Origin: Clostridiales bacterium
GTDB taxonomy: Bacteria; Bacillota; Clostridia; TANB77; CAG-508
Length of the DNA: 64,000 bases
NCBI GenBank assembly: GCA_019417465.1
Contig: DXVF01000008.1
Location: 1 to 64,000, forward strand
Direction of reading: 5' to 3'
Both the position numbers and the translations under genes were made by a program. Below are positions 20,002 to 29,094 of the stretch, piece by piece (within the stretch, counting starts at the first letter, position 1; the number at the start of each line of letters is the position of its first letter). The notes beneath the pieces were generated by a model, which had not been told where the DNA came from, did not search any database, and saw only the letters and a list, made by a program, of their open reading frames with translations.

Positions 20002-20079
20002 TTTAATTCCTCCTTACATTCAAATACATATAATTGTTTTACAATTTACTTTTAATTATAAATATCTGTATAGAATAAT

Positions 20080-20147
20080 TTTATATAATAGAAATTATTT
20101 ATTAGTTAAATTTTACTTCATACTAGAATTTTCATATTATATAAAAA
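20080..20147. repeat. Intergenic hairpin repeat, family B copy 2
   Basis: ATATAATAGAAATTATTTAT, then TTAAATTTTACTTCATACTA, then a TATATAAAAAA end. The inverted TATATAAT/ATTATATA ends flank a conserved centre shared with copies near 13.8 and 46.2 kb. Confidence 0.65.
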
Positions 20148-20385
20148 AATACCACGAAATCCCTCATAAATAGGACGATTTTTTTCGTGGTACCACCTAA
20201 ATTCATATATTTAAAATATATCTCATTTATAGTTATAACGTAAACAACCGCTTTTCTCTACTTTTATTTCAAGAAAAGAACTAAAAAGTGAAATTTCAAG
20301 TAAATTTTCAGTAATAAACTTTCAGCAAATGCTTATTATCTCTAATTTCTGACTATTCTTTACCCTACTTTGCTTTTTAATAGTT
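20148..20385 (-). promoter_or_regulatory. T-box leader of pheST
   Basis: On the minus strand the leader carries the T-box core GGTGGTACCACG followed by a terminator stem (CCACGAAA pairing with TTTCGTGG) and a T-run. This is the classical tRNA-sensing antiterminator. Uncharged tRNA-Phe is the expected ligand from the genes it controls. I could not assign the specifier codon with certainty, although TTC occurs in the leader. Confidence 0.9.
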
Positions 20386-20389
20386 TTAT

Positions 20390-21370
20390 TTATTCACCTT
20401 TAAAATATGCTTTGGCTTCATTATATGCTCCAAAAGTAACAATATAATCTGAACATCCTATTGGTACTTGTGTTGCTAATCTTCCAGATGTATTTTTTGT
20501 TTTAACATAATCTCTTGGACCAATAAATATAGTACTTGTTATATATGTAGTTCCATTATATTTTATTGAACTAGATGTTAAACCTTCTACTTTCCCTGAT
20601 ACATCTCCATTAGCTCCTACAGATGACATTGTATAATCTGCAAAGTCTACATCATAATCTATTACTAACCATTCTAAACCTTCTTTTGGGTCTTGGTATT
20701 TATATATTGAAGAACCTGAAGTCATATAATCTTGAACTGCTTTCTTAGCATCTTCTCCTCTTGTAAAATTTGTAACTTTAACATTTACATTTTCATATTC
20801 TTTAGTCTCTGTACTATATTTTGAAGCAATTCCCCATTCTCCTTTAGATAATGGTGATTCTTTTGTAGATGTTTTTGCATCTCCTTTAATTACATTATTA
20901 GTTACTGTATTTGATGCAGTATTTGTTGTATTATTTGCAATTGTGTTTCTAGTTGTGTTAGATGTATTGTTTTTTATAGTATTTGTTGTATTTGTATTTT
21001 TCACATCATTAACAATTGAGTTCATATTTATTTTGTTTTCTACAATAGAATTTTTTATGTTATCATTATAAAACTTTATTCCAAAAAATATTACACCTGA
21101 AACTAAACATCCTAATAATAATAGCACTATAACAACTATTATAATAATTATTGGAGCTTTACTCTTCTTTTTTTGATTCCCATTTACTGAATTTACATTT
21201 TGTGAATAATTATTATTTTGTTGCTGAGCGTTACTTTCTCCTATATTAGAATTATTAGATTGGCTATTTTCTTGTATTGGATTATTGTTTGCATTATTTT
21301 CTTGTATTGGATTGTTATTTTCTCCGTTTTCGTTACCTCCCTGAACCGGATTATTGTTTGATTCGTCCAT
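20390..21370 (-). CDS. Asn-rich single-pass membrane protein
   Basis: 326 residues. An N-terminal low-complexity cytoplasmic region with repeated NNPIQEN units (about 1-65) precedes one membrane helix (about 72-97). An Asn/Thr-rich linker follows, then an extracytoplasmic domain of about 150 residues beginning SPLSKGEWGIASKYS, resembling DUF4352-type immunoglobulin-like domains. No catalytic motif. Codons match the neighbours; it reads without a shift. Confidence 0.75.
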   Translation of the reverse strand: MDESNNNPVQGGNENGENNNPIQENNANNNPIQENSQSNNSNIGESNAQQQNNNYSQNVNSVNGNQKKKSKAPIIIIIVVIVLLLLGCLVSGVIFFGIKFYNDNIKNSIVENKINMNSIVNDVKNTNTTNTIKNNTSNTTRNTIANNTTNTASNTVTNNVIKGDAKTSTKESPLSKGEWGIASKYSTETKEYENVNVKVTNFTRGEDAKKAVQDYMTSGSSIYKYQDPKEGLEWLVIDYDVDFADYTMSSVGANGDVSGKVEGLTSSSIKYNGTTYITSTIFIGPRDYVKTKNTSGRLATQVPIGCSDYIVTFGAYNEAKAYFKGE

Positions 21371-21508
21371 TTTTATCCCCCTTATAAAAAATTTACTTAT
21401 TTATTTTATCTTTATTTTTATAAAAAGTCAATGATTCTCTTCCATTTTTATTTTATTTATAGTATAATTATATTGTATAATTTAATTTTAAAGGAGGTAC
21501 TTAAAACT

Positions 21509-21961
21509 ATGTGGCAGTTTTGGTTAATTGCTGCTGGTATCTTTTTTGTATTTGAAATGATAACAGTTGGTTTTTTAGTTTTTTGGTTAGGAATTGCTGC
21601 ACTTATCACTATGGTTGTAAGCTTTTTTACAGATAGTCTAGTAATTCAAACAGCTGTATTCGTTATCTCTTCAATATTATTGATTTTTCTTACAAAACCT
21701 TTTGTAAAAAAATTCATGAACAGTAAAGATAACCTAGCTACAAATGCATATTCAATTATAGGAAAAAACGGAATAGTAACTAAAGATATAGATTCTACAT
21801 TAGGTACTGGTCAAGTAAAAATTGATGGTGAAATTTGGTCTGCAAAATGTCTAGATGAAGAATTTATTGCTAAAGGGTCTAATATTACAGTTACAAAAAT
21901 AGATGGAGTAAAAGCCGTTGTAACTACTAACGCAGAAGTAAAATCACAAATTTTGAATTAA
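21509..21961 (+). CDS. NfeD-like membrane protein
   Basis: 150 residues. The start MWQFWLIAAGIFFVFEMI follows AAGGAGGT. Three or four hydrophobic helices (1-75) precede a C-terminal OB-fold domain (GKNGIVTKDIDSTLGTGQVK). NfeD proteins partner SPFH/stomatin proteins; here the partner gene follows directly. Confidence 0.9.
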   Translation: MWQFWLIAAGIFFVFEMITVGFLVFWLGIAALITMVVSFFTDSLVIQTAVFVISSILLIFLTKPFVKKFMNSKDNLATNAYSIIGKNGIVTKDIDSTLGTGQVKIDGEIWSAKCLDEEFIAKGSNITVTKIDGVKAVVTTNAEVKSQILN

Positions 21962-22072
21962 TTATTAAAATGTTTAATAATGTATTGATATTTTAATATA
22001 ATTAAAATAAAAAAGATTAAATTTTAAATTAATTATTATTATACCAAATATATAAAAAAGGGAGGAAAAAAT

Positions 22073-22984
22073 ATGTTTTGGTTTTTTATTATAGTATTAA
22101 TTATAGCTTTAATTATTGCATTTAAAACAATAAAAGTTGTTAAACAATCTGAGGTTTATATTATTGAAAGACTTGGTAAATTTCACAAAATAGCTGATGC
22201 TGGTCTTACTATTATCATTCCATTTTTTGATCATGTTAGATCAGTAGTTAGTTTAAAGCAACAAACAATGGATATTCCACCACAAGGAGTTATTACAAAG
22301 GATAATGTTACAATTACAATCGATACAGTTGTGTTCTATAAAATTACAGACCCAGCAAAAGCTGTATATGAAATTCAATCTTTAAAAAAGGGGATTGAAT
22401 ATTTAGCTATTACAACAATTCGTGATATTGTTGGTAAAATGGACTTAGACGAAACATTTAGTTCTCGTGATGCTATAAATGATCGTTTAAGAGTTATTTT
22501 AGATGAAGCAACAGATCAATGGGGATGTAAAATAGACAGAGTTGAAATAAAAGATATTACACCACCTGCTGATATCCGTGATGCAATGGAAAAACAAATG
22601 AATGCTGAAAGAAATAAAAGAGCTTTAATTCTTCAAGCTGAAGGTGAAAGACAATCTGCAATCACTCTTGCTGAAGGTAAAAAACAAGCTGCTATCTTAG
22701 AAGCAGAAGCAGATCGTGAATCAGCAATTAGAAGAGCTGCCGGTGAAGCTGAAGCTATAAAACAAGTAGCTGATGCTAAAGCACAAGAAATTGAAATGAT
22801 TTACAAAGCAATGATGAAAGCAAACCCAGATGATAAATTAGTTCAATTAAAATCTTTAGAGGCTTTAAAAGAAGTTGCTAACGGAGAAGCTAACAAAGTA
22901 TTTATCCCATTTGATGCAACTACAGCTCTTGGAAGTTTGGGAGCTATAAAAGAAGTTATGAAAGATGATACAAAGAAAAAATAA
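22073..22984 (+). CDS. SPFH/band 7 (stomatin/QmcA-like) protein
   Basis: 303 residues. An N-terminal helix (1-20) is followed by the SPFH domain (VKQSEVYIIERLGKFHKIAD, AVYEIQSLKKGIEYLAITTI, IKDITPPADIRDAM) and an Ala/Glu-rich coiled coil (EGERQSAITLAEGKKQAAIL). It oligomerises on membranes with NfeD as partner. RBS GGGAGGAAAAAAT. Its out-of-frame CGG triplets (GCC GGT, AAC GGA) cause no frame change, a useful internal control. Confidence 0.93.
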   Translation: MFWFFIIVLIIALIIAFKTIKVVKQSEVYIIERLGKFHKIADAGLTIIIPFFDHVRSVVSLKQQTMDIPPQGVITKDNVTITIDTVVFYKITDPAKAVYEIQSLKKGIEYLAITTIRDIVGKMDLDETFSSRDAINDRLRVILDEATDQWGCKIDRVEIKDITPPADIRDAMEKQMNAERNKRALILQAEGERQSAITLAEGKKQAAILEAEADRESAIRRAAGEAEAIKQVADAKAQEIEMIYKAMMKANPDDKLVQLKSLEALKEVANGEANKVFIPFDATTALGSLGAIKEVMKDDTKKK

Positions 22985-23301
22985 AATATATAAAATCCAG
23001 TTCAAAATTAAATGTACTTCCATGTGGGTAGACATTTAATAAAAATCTGGCAAAAAATGCGAAGAATACTTATTTCTTCGCATTTTTTACTCTTATAGTA
23101 TTATATAAAACTTTATTCAATCTCCAACTAAATCTCTATATTCTTGTAATGATGTTATATCATTATTATACAGAGTTTCTTTAGAATAGCATACCAGATT
23201 TCTATTGAAAAATCATCTATTTGAATACCTTCTCTTACCATAAAAATTGGAACCATTCTCAATATTCACTTTTAAAATATCTTGTAGTTTTCTTTCCTAA
23301 A
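22985..23301. other. Intergenic: terminator plus decayed sequence
   Basis: A hairpin at 23052-23088 (AAATGCGAAGAA / TTCTTCGCATTT, then T-run) ends the SPFH operon. On the minus strand 23105-23297 has short broken frames (e.g. NLVCYSKETLYNNDITSLQE) without start or RBS, possibly the remnant of a gene. I cannot identify it. Confidence 0.55.
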
Positions 23302-24548
23302 TTAATCTTCTATAGTATCATCTTTAATATAATATTTAGTACCAAGCATTTTATCTGGCAAATATTGTTGCTCTACAATATGTCCTGGATAATCATGTGG
23401 ATATTTATATCCCACACTATAACCATCTTTCTCCATCGCATCTATCGGTGCATTTCTTATATGCATTGGAATTGTTCCTGTATCTTTATTCTTTACATCT
23501 TCTAAAGCACGATTAATTCCTAAATATGTGCTATTAGATTTTTTAGAAGTTGCTACATATACTGCCGCTTCTGATAAAATTATTCTTGCTTCTGGCATTC
23601 CTATCATATTTACAGCTTGCATTGCAGATGTTGCTACAACTAAAGCATTTGGATTTGCCATTCCTACATCTTCTGCAGCTGCAATTACTATTCTTCTTGC
23701 TAAGAATACAGGATCTTCTCCTCCATTTAAAGCTCTTGCTAAATAAAATATTGCAGCATCTGGATCTGAACCCCTCATTGATTTTATAAAAGCACTAATA
23801 TTATCATAATGACTATCACCTTTTTTATCAAATATAGCTTTTCTTGTTTGTACACATTCTGCTGCAATTTCATTTGTAATATGTATGTACCCATCTTCAC
23901 TCATTCCGAGTTGTAAGCACTGCAACTTCTAAACCATTTAAAGCTGTTCTCACATCACCATTTGATACTTCTGCTATTTTGCTTATTGTTTCATCTTCTA
24001 TTTTTATTTTATAACTTCCTAATCCTTCTTTGCTAATAATTGCTCTTTTTAATATTCTAAAAATTTGCTCTTTTGTTAATGGAAGTAATCTAAAAACCAT
24101 AGACCTAGAAATTAAAGCTTTATTAACCTCAAAATATGGATTTTCTGTAGTTGCTCCTATTAAAATTACTGTTCCCTTTTCTACATATGGAAGCAAAGCA
24201 TCTTGTTGTAATTTATTAAATCTATGAATCTCATCAATAAACAATATACATCTTCCAGTTGGATTTAAAAGTAAATTACTTGCTTCTTCAATAGCACGCT
24301 TTATATCTGAAACTCCTGCTGTTACTGCATTTATTTTGGTAAATTTATATTTTGTCGTTTCACTAATTACTCTTGCAAGTGAAGTTTTTCCGGCATCCAG
24401 GTGGTCCCCATAAGATTATACTTGACAATCTATCTGCTTTAATTGTTCTATACAAAATCTTATCTTTAGCAAGTATATGTTCTTGACCTACATATTCATC
24501 TAAGTCTTTTGGTCTCATTCTATATGCTAATGGTTCGTTAAAATTCAT
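23302..24548 (-). CDS. rarA: Replication-associated recombination protein RarA (MgsA) with two +1 CGG shifts
   Basis: AAA+ ATPase acting at stalled replication forks. The start MNFNEPLAYRMRPKDLDEYV follows AAAGGAGAATGT. Frame 0 breaks inside Walker A: TGC CGG AAA at 24392-24390. Skipping the C gives WGPPGCGKTSLARV, the intact P-loop. A second break at 23908-23906 (ACT CGG AAT) resolves to VAVLTTGMSEDGYIHI. The middle part carries Walker B (CILFIDEIHRFNKLQQDALL) and sensor 1 (LIGATTENPYFEV); the C-terminal domain (AIFYLARALNGGEDPVFLAR) is typical of RarA. Total 414 residues, normal for the family. Span is 3n+2. Read without shifts, no piece would be functional. Confidence 0.95.
23906..23908 (-). 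other. CGGA +1 shift site 2, rarA
   Basis: ACT CGG A, in frame only after the first rarA shift (483 bases = 161 codons after it). Confidence 0.9.
24390..24392 (-). other. CGGA +1 shift site 1, rarA Walker A
   Basis: TGC CGG A. The GGA after the skipped C encodes the second Gly of GPPGCGKT, an invariant P-loop residue. Confidence 0.93.
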
Positions 24549-24643
24549 ACATTCTCCTTTCAAAATTAGTATATTAATTAAATATCATTCACTAATTTAT
24601 CAATATATTTCTATAACTTTTTTACTTTCTACTTTTATTTAGT

Positions 24644-25246
24644 TTACTTTGCTAAATATGTTAATGCTTTTCTAATAATATCTTCCACACTAAAACTATC
24701 TGTATCTACATTTTGAATAGCAATATCAATTTCTCTCTGACTATATCCTAATACTTTAAGAGCATCAATAACCTCTTGAATTTTATTATCTTCTTTAATT
24801 GCAGTTTTTAATTCTATAGTAGTATCTTCATCTATAGATTCTTCTGTTTTTAATTTATCTTTTAATTCTAATATTATCCTTTGAGCAGTTTTAGGGCCAA
24901 TTCCTGGTAATTTCTTTATTTCACCAACATTATTTGTAATAATAGCTAAAGCAAAACTAGATGGCGAAATATTAGATAATATTGCAATTGCAGATTTTGC
25001 ACCAATGCCACTAACACTGAGTAATAATTCAAACATTCTTAATTCCTCATTAGTATTAAATCCATAAATACTAATATCATCTTCTCTTACTTTTACAAAT
25101 GTATGAACTTTTACAACTTGTCCTATTTCCCCCAATTTATTTATGGCTGTATCTGACATAAATATTTTATATCCTAATCCATTTATATCTATTACTACAT
25201 ATCCTGTAGTTTTAACTTCTAAAATTCCCTTTATATACGAAAACAT
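24644..25246 (-). CDS. ruvA: Holliday junction helicase subunit RuvA
   Basis: 200 residues from MFSYIKGILEVKTTGYVVID (AGGAGGAAAT upstream). OB-fold domain I is followed by two helix-hairpin-helix motifs (LLSVSGIGAKSAIAIL; IKKLPGIGPKTAQRIILELK) and C-terminal domain III that contacts RuvB. Full length. ruvB is not adjacent downstream; rarA is. Confidence 0.96.
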   Translation of the reverse strand: MFSYIKGILEVKTTGYVVIDINGLGYKIFMSDTAINKLGEIGQVVKVHTFVKVREDDISIYGFNTNEELRMFELLLSVSGIGAKSAIAILSNISPSSFALAIITNNVGEIKKLPGIGPKTAQRIILELKDKLKTEESIDEDTTIELKTAIKEDNKIQEVIDALKVLGYSQREIDIAIQNVDTDSFSVEDIIRKALTYLAK

Positions 25247-25406
25247 ATTTCCTCCTACTAATTTTATTTTTAACAATTTTCATTGTATCACAATTTTTAT
25301 TTTTTTCAATACTTTTCCAAATTTTTGTTTGTTTTTTATACTAATTCTGTTGCTGTTCAATACAAAAACATATTCTCAATCTATTTATTACTATTCATGA
25401 CTTACT

Positions 25407-25595
25407 AAAAAAACACATACTAGCCTAGCAAATTGTTTGATATATATTTTTCAAAATCAATCGCCGATGGCACATAATATCTTACTTTGCTACCTAAACT
25501 GCGTGGTATAAAAAGCAATTGACTGCTCTCGTCCGCCACGCTTCAAGATTGATTTTGAAAAATATATATCAAACAATTTGCTAGGCGGTAACATT
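25407..25595. repeat. Long inverted-repeat element, family A copy 1
   Basis: Perfect 40-bp arms at 25423-25462 and 25547-25586 (starting GCCTAGCAAATTGTTTGATA) enclose an 84-base centre containing a GCGTGG/CCACGC hairpin. The outer sequences ACACATACTAGC and GCGGTAACATT are shared with the copy at 38977-39065, so this is a dispersed element (MITE-like) rather than a simple terminator. Confidence 0.85.
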
Positions 25596-25652
25596 ACCTC
25601 TTATATAAAAAACTATGAATTTGCAACAAAAAAACTAAAATTCATCATTTAT

Positions 25653-25681
25653 GCATAACTTTAAAAACTTTACACATACTA
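25653..25681 (+). promoter_or_regulatory. Sigma-G-like forespore promoter
   Basis: GCATA at 25653-25657 and CATACTA at 25675-25681 with a 17-base spacer match the sigma-G pattern known from Bacillus. It lies 30 bases upstream of the dodecin ATG. spoVA operons are sigma-G dependent in Bacillus, so the location is as expected. Confidence 0.65.
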
Positions 25682-25710
25682 ATTTTAAAATTAGACAATG
25701 GAGGTTTATT

Positions 25711-25917
25711 ATGGAAAAACATTTAATAATCACAGGTACATCAAATGTATCTTGGAAAGATGCTATTAATAAAACAATCGAAGAAGCATCAAAAACTATA
25801 GATTATTTATCTAGTGTAAAAATCTTAGAACAAAGAGCAAAAATTAGTGGTAAAAAAATAGAAGAATACTATGTCGACCTTGACTTATCTTTTACACTAG
25901 ATAGAGATAGAAATTAA
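25711..25917 (+). CDS. Dodecin-like flavin-binding protein
   Basis: 68 residues, MEKHLIITGTSNVSWKDAIN. The pattern I(I/T)GTS..SW.DA(I/V)...EAS.TI......V.EQ.AKI..KKIEEY.V.L.L.F.LD is that of dodecins, which form 12-subunit shells storing flavin. It is the first gene behind the sigma-G-like promoter and 12 bases before spoVAC, so it is probably a forespore protein. Dodecin in a spoVA operon is not an arrangement I know to be standard. Confidence 0.82.
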   Translation: MEKHLIITGTSNVSWKDAINKTIEEASKTIDYLSSVKILEQRAKISGKKIEEYYVDLDLSFTLDRDRN

Positions 25918-25929
25918 GGAGGAAAATTT

Positions 25930-26374
25930 ATGAAACCTATAGAAACTAAAAAAGAATATAGCGACTATGTTGAGCAAAAATCTCCAAACTCTCCTATATT
26001 AAGAAATTGTTTTAATGCATTCTGGGTTGGCGGATTAATATGTTCAATTGGCCAAATTATAATGGATTTTTGCAAATATAAAGGAATGGACCAAACTAAT
26101 TCCTCTACTGTAGTATCTATTATATTAATAGGAGTTGCAGCTATTTTAACTGGTTTAAATATTTTTAATAAAATTGGTAAATTTGCAGGTGCTCGGTTCT
26201 CTTATTCCTATAACAGGTTTTGCTAATTCAATTGTTTCACCTGCCATCGAATATAAATCTGAAGGTTATGTTATGGGTGTTGGTGGAAAAATGTTTACTG
26301 TTGCAGGACCAGTATTAGTATTTGGTATTTCTGCATCTGTTATTATAGGAATTATTGCTACATTTTTTGTTTAG
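25930..26374 (+). CDS. spoVAC: SpoVAC with a +1 CGG shift
   Basis: Membrane protein of the spore dipicolinic acid channel. Several helices, with the conserved FWVGGLICSIGQ and, after the shift, GKFAGAGSLIPITGFANSIVSPAIEYKSEG. Frame 0 meets CGG at 26194-26196. The following base is T, so this is the only CGGT site; skipping the C reads GCT GGT TCT CTT and restores the AGAGSLIPITGFAN motif. Total 147 residues versus about 150 in Bacillus. Span is 3n+1. Confidence 0.95.
26194..26196 (+). other. CGGT +1 shift site, spoVAC
   Basis: GCT CGG T. The only site with T instead of A after CGG; the GGT encodes the conserved Gly of AGAGSLIPITG. Confidence 0.9.
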
Positions 26375-26431
26375 ATTTATTTATTTTCGATAAGAATAAT
26401 TTATAAAAAAATTAAATAAGGAGGATTTATT

Positions 26432-27438
26432 TTGAAAAGAATTGGTACACAAACAATAAAATTTGATACTCCCCCAACTATTCTAGAAACCGCATCTATA
26501 GTAGGACCTAAAGAGGCTGAAGGACCAATGGCAAAATATTTTGATCAATGTTTAGATGATGAGTTTTGGGGAGAGAAAACTTGGGAAAAAGCTGAAAGTA
26601 AAATTATAAAAGAAACTGTAAGTACAGTTATATCTAAATCAAATATTCCAGCTACACAAATAGATTATTGTTTTGCAGGAGACTTGCTAAATCAATGTAT
26701 TTCTTCTAGTTTTGGACTTCGTGAATTAAACATACCATTTTTTGGAGTATTTGGAGCATGCTCAACATTTGTAGAAAGTATGTGTTTAGGCAGTGTATTT
26801 ATAGAAGGTGGCCGGAGCAACTAATGTTTTATGTGCTACATCTAGTCACTTTTGTAGTGCAGAAAAACAATTTAGATTTCCACTCGAACTTGGAAATCAG
26901 AGACCTCCTACAGCTCAATGGACTGTAACTGGCTCTGGAGCAGCTATTTTAAGTTCATCTGGAGTAGGACCATATATAACACATATTACGCCTCGGAAAA
27001 ATTGTTGACATGGGTATAAAAGATGCTAATAATATGGGAGCAGCTATGGCACCTGCAGCACTAGATACCTTAATTACTCATTTTAGAGATACAGAGCGTA
27101 AGCCTAGTTATTATGATGCTATTATTACAGGTGATTTAGGTCATATTGGAAAAGACATATTAATAGAACTTTGTGAAACAAAAGGATACAATATTAAATC
27201 AAATTACAATGATTGCGGAGTTTTAATGTTTGATAAAGAAAAACAAGATACTCACTCTGGTGGTAGTGGATGTGCTTGTCTTGGAACAATTTTTTCTGGA
27301 TACTTTTTCAAACAATTAAAAGATAAAAAAATAAAGAAAATATTACTAATAGCAACAGGTGCTTTAATGAACTCTACAAGTACTCAGCAAGGTGAATCTA
27401 TTCCTGGTATTGCACATGCTATTAGTATAGAAGTATAG
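26432..27438 (+). CDS. spoVAD: SpoVAD with two +1 CGG shifts
   Basis: Thiolase-fold, dipicolinate-binding protein of the spore inner membrane. TTG start after AAGGAGGATTTAT. First break at 26813-26815: GGC CGG AGC; skipping the C gives IEGGGATNVLCATSSHFCSA, matching the VDGGYAKRVLAATSSHF pattern. Second break at 26994-26996: CCT CGG AAA; skipping gives HITPGKIVDMGIKDANNMGA, matching VTTGKVVDYGIKDPLNMGT. In the frame created by the first shift, the second CGG is 60 codons on and in phase. Total 334 residues (Bacillus about 338). Span is 3n+2. Confidence 0.96.
26813..26815 (+). other. CGGA +1 shift site 1, spoVAD
   Basis: GGC CGG A. GGA encodes the third Gly of EGGGATNV. Confidence 0.9.
26994..26996 (+). 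other. CGGA +1 shift site 2, spoVAD
   Basis: CCT CGG A. GGA encodes the Gly of TPGKIVD. Frame 0 would stop after four more codons. Confidence 0.92.
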
Positions 27439-27451
27439 TGAGGTGATATCT

Positions 27452-27839
27452 TTGGATTTTATACACAGTATAGACTTAATGCAACTACTTAGATGCTTTG
27501 TTGTAGGTGGACTTATATGTATAGTAGGACAAATATTAATAGACAAAACAAAATTAACTCCCGCAAGAATTCTAGTAATTTTTGTTACAACTGGTGCAAT
27601 TCTTGGAGGTCTTGGTATTTATAAATATTTAATAGATTTTGCAGGAGCTGGTGCTACTGTTCCTTTAACTGGATTTGGTGCAAACCTTGCCAAAGGCGCT
27701 ATAGAAGAAGTGCAAAAATCTGGACTTTTAGGAGCATTTATTGGTGGTGTTAAAGCATCTAGCGGTCGGAATTGCTGCTGCTGTATTCTTTGGCTATATT
27801 GCATCTTTAATTGCAAAACCTAAAATTAAAAAACAATAA
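27452..27839 (+). CDS. spoVAE: SpoVAE (SpoVAEb) with a +1 CGG shift
   Basis: Polytopic membrane protein of the SpoVA channel. TTG start at 27452 behind GAGGTGAT. Frame 0 meets CGG at 27767-27769; skipping the C reads AGC GGT GGA ATT GCT GCT, giving KASSGGIAAAVFFGYIASLI and a natural end IAKPKIKKQ at 27839, 128 residues. Unshifted reading produces a run of Cys and no membrane helix. The gene follows spoVAD by 13 bases. Confidence 0.94.
27767..27769 (+). other. CGGA +1 shift site, spoVAE
   Basis: GGT CGG A. GGA encodes a Gly within the last membrane helix of SpoVAE. Confidence 0.9.
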
Positions 27840-27874
27840 ATGTACCAAGTTTTTTAAAATTTGTGTGTAATTAT

Positions 27875-27912
27875 CAAATGGAACGGGTTATTTTAACAAC
27901 TCGTTCCATTTG
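27875..27912. terminator. Bidirectional terminator between spoVAE and pyrF
   Basis: CAAATGGAACGGGTT pairs with AACTCGTTCCATTTG (one G-U/mismatch region). It separates convergent operons. Confidence 0.8.
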
Positions 27913-27917
27913 GCAAA

Positions 27918-28877
27918 TTATTTAAAACTTTTTCCAAATTCCTCTAGACTTAATATTATATCTTCTTTCATTTTTATAGTTGCTTCCCTTGTACATCTTT
28001 TATAATCTTCTACACTACAGACATCAGCTTCAAATTGTTTTTTATATGCATATATAATTCCTCTTGAAGAATTTATAAGAGCACCTAACCCATCATCATT
28101 AAAACAATTCATAACATCTTTGGCAGTTCCGCCTTGAGCTCCATATCCCGGAACTAAAAATATACTATCATTCATAATCTTTCTTAAGTTTAAAGCTTCT
28201 CCTGGAAAAGTTGCTCCTACAACTGCTCCTATTGGAGAATATCCTGTCTCTCCGATCATCTCATCTGCTTGTTTTTTTACAAATTCTGCTACATTTTGAT
28301 AAATTGTTTTTCCTTCTGAATCAACCTTATCTTGTATATCTGAACTTGATGGATTTGATGTTTTTACCAAAATAAAAATCCCTTTATCATTTTCTTTACA
28401 TTCTTCTATAAATGGAGTTATGCTATCAAGTCCTAAGTATGGAGACACTGTTAAAAAATCGACTGCAAAAACTTCCTCTTTTTTATCATTTCCTAAATCA
28501 ACCTTTCCTAAATGCCCCATAGCATACGCTCTAGCAGTATTTCCTATATCATTTCTTTTTGCATCTTCTATAACAAACAAACCTTTAGACTTAGCATATT
28601 TTACTGTTTCCTTAAATGCAATTATTCCATATTCTCCATACATTTCATAAAAAGCCATTTGTGGCTTCACGGCAGGAACTAAATCGTAAACACTATCAAT
28701 TATATCTTTATTAAATTTTATTATAATATTTGATATTTCTTCGAATTTATTTTCTGCCATCTCCAAATTCGCTTTGTAACAAGTTGGTATATTTGATAAT
28801 ACAGGATCTAGTCCCACTACTATTGGACTTTCTAATCTAGTTATTTTTTCATTTAACCTATCTACAATATTTTTCAT
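27918..28877 (-). CDS. pyrF: Orotidine 5'-phosphate decarboxylase (PyrF, long type)
   Basis: 319 residues of the longer OMP decarboxylase subtype. Motifs: VVGLDPVLSNIP, an active-site FVIEDAKRNDIGNTA (the D-K-x-x-D catalytic array) and LVPGYGAQGG with a late phosphate-binding NSSRGIIYAY. RBS AAAGGAGGATTTTAAA. Catalyses the last step of UMP synthesis. A second, archaeal-type decarboxylase is encoded 0.8 kb upstream on the same strand. Confidence 0.95.
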   Translation of the reverse strand: MKNIVDRLNEKITRLESPIVVGLDPVLSNIPTCYKANLEMAENKFEEISNIIIKFNKDIIDSVYDLVPAVKPQMAFYEMYGEYGIIAFKETVKYAKSKGLFVIEDAKRNDIGNTARAYAMGHLGKVDLGNDKKEEVFAVDFLTVSPYLGLDSITPFIEECKENDKGIFILVKTSNPSSSDIQDKVDSEGKTIYQNVAEFVKKQADEMIGETGYSPIGAVVGATFPGEALNLRKIMNDSIFLVPGYGAQGGTAKDVMNCFNDDGLGALINSSRGIIYAYKKQFEADVCSVEDYKRCTREATIKMKEDIILSLEEFGKSFK

Positions 28878-29094
28878 TTTAAAATCCTCCTTTATAAATG
28901 AACGATTATTTTTTCATACCTCACTTTTAAAGTATTACTAAAACACATTCATTTTCTTTTTATTTTTAATCTACTATTATATATCTACAATCTATTATTT
29001 ATTAATCATATTTTATTTTTTTAACTTTATACTACTACTTATTTTAATATTTTCTAACTCATATCTTATAACTTTTTATAATCTTCTCATCATT

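Noticed and set aside
23550..23789. Plus-strand open frames over rarA and pheT rich in Leu/Ser
   Set aside because: Antisense shadows of AT-rich genes with no RBS or homology.
23302..24548. rarA, spoVAD and others as multi-piece pseudogenes
   Set aside because: Every interruption is explained by CGG and the rest is fully conserved with no other damage.
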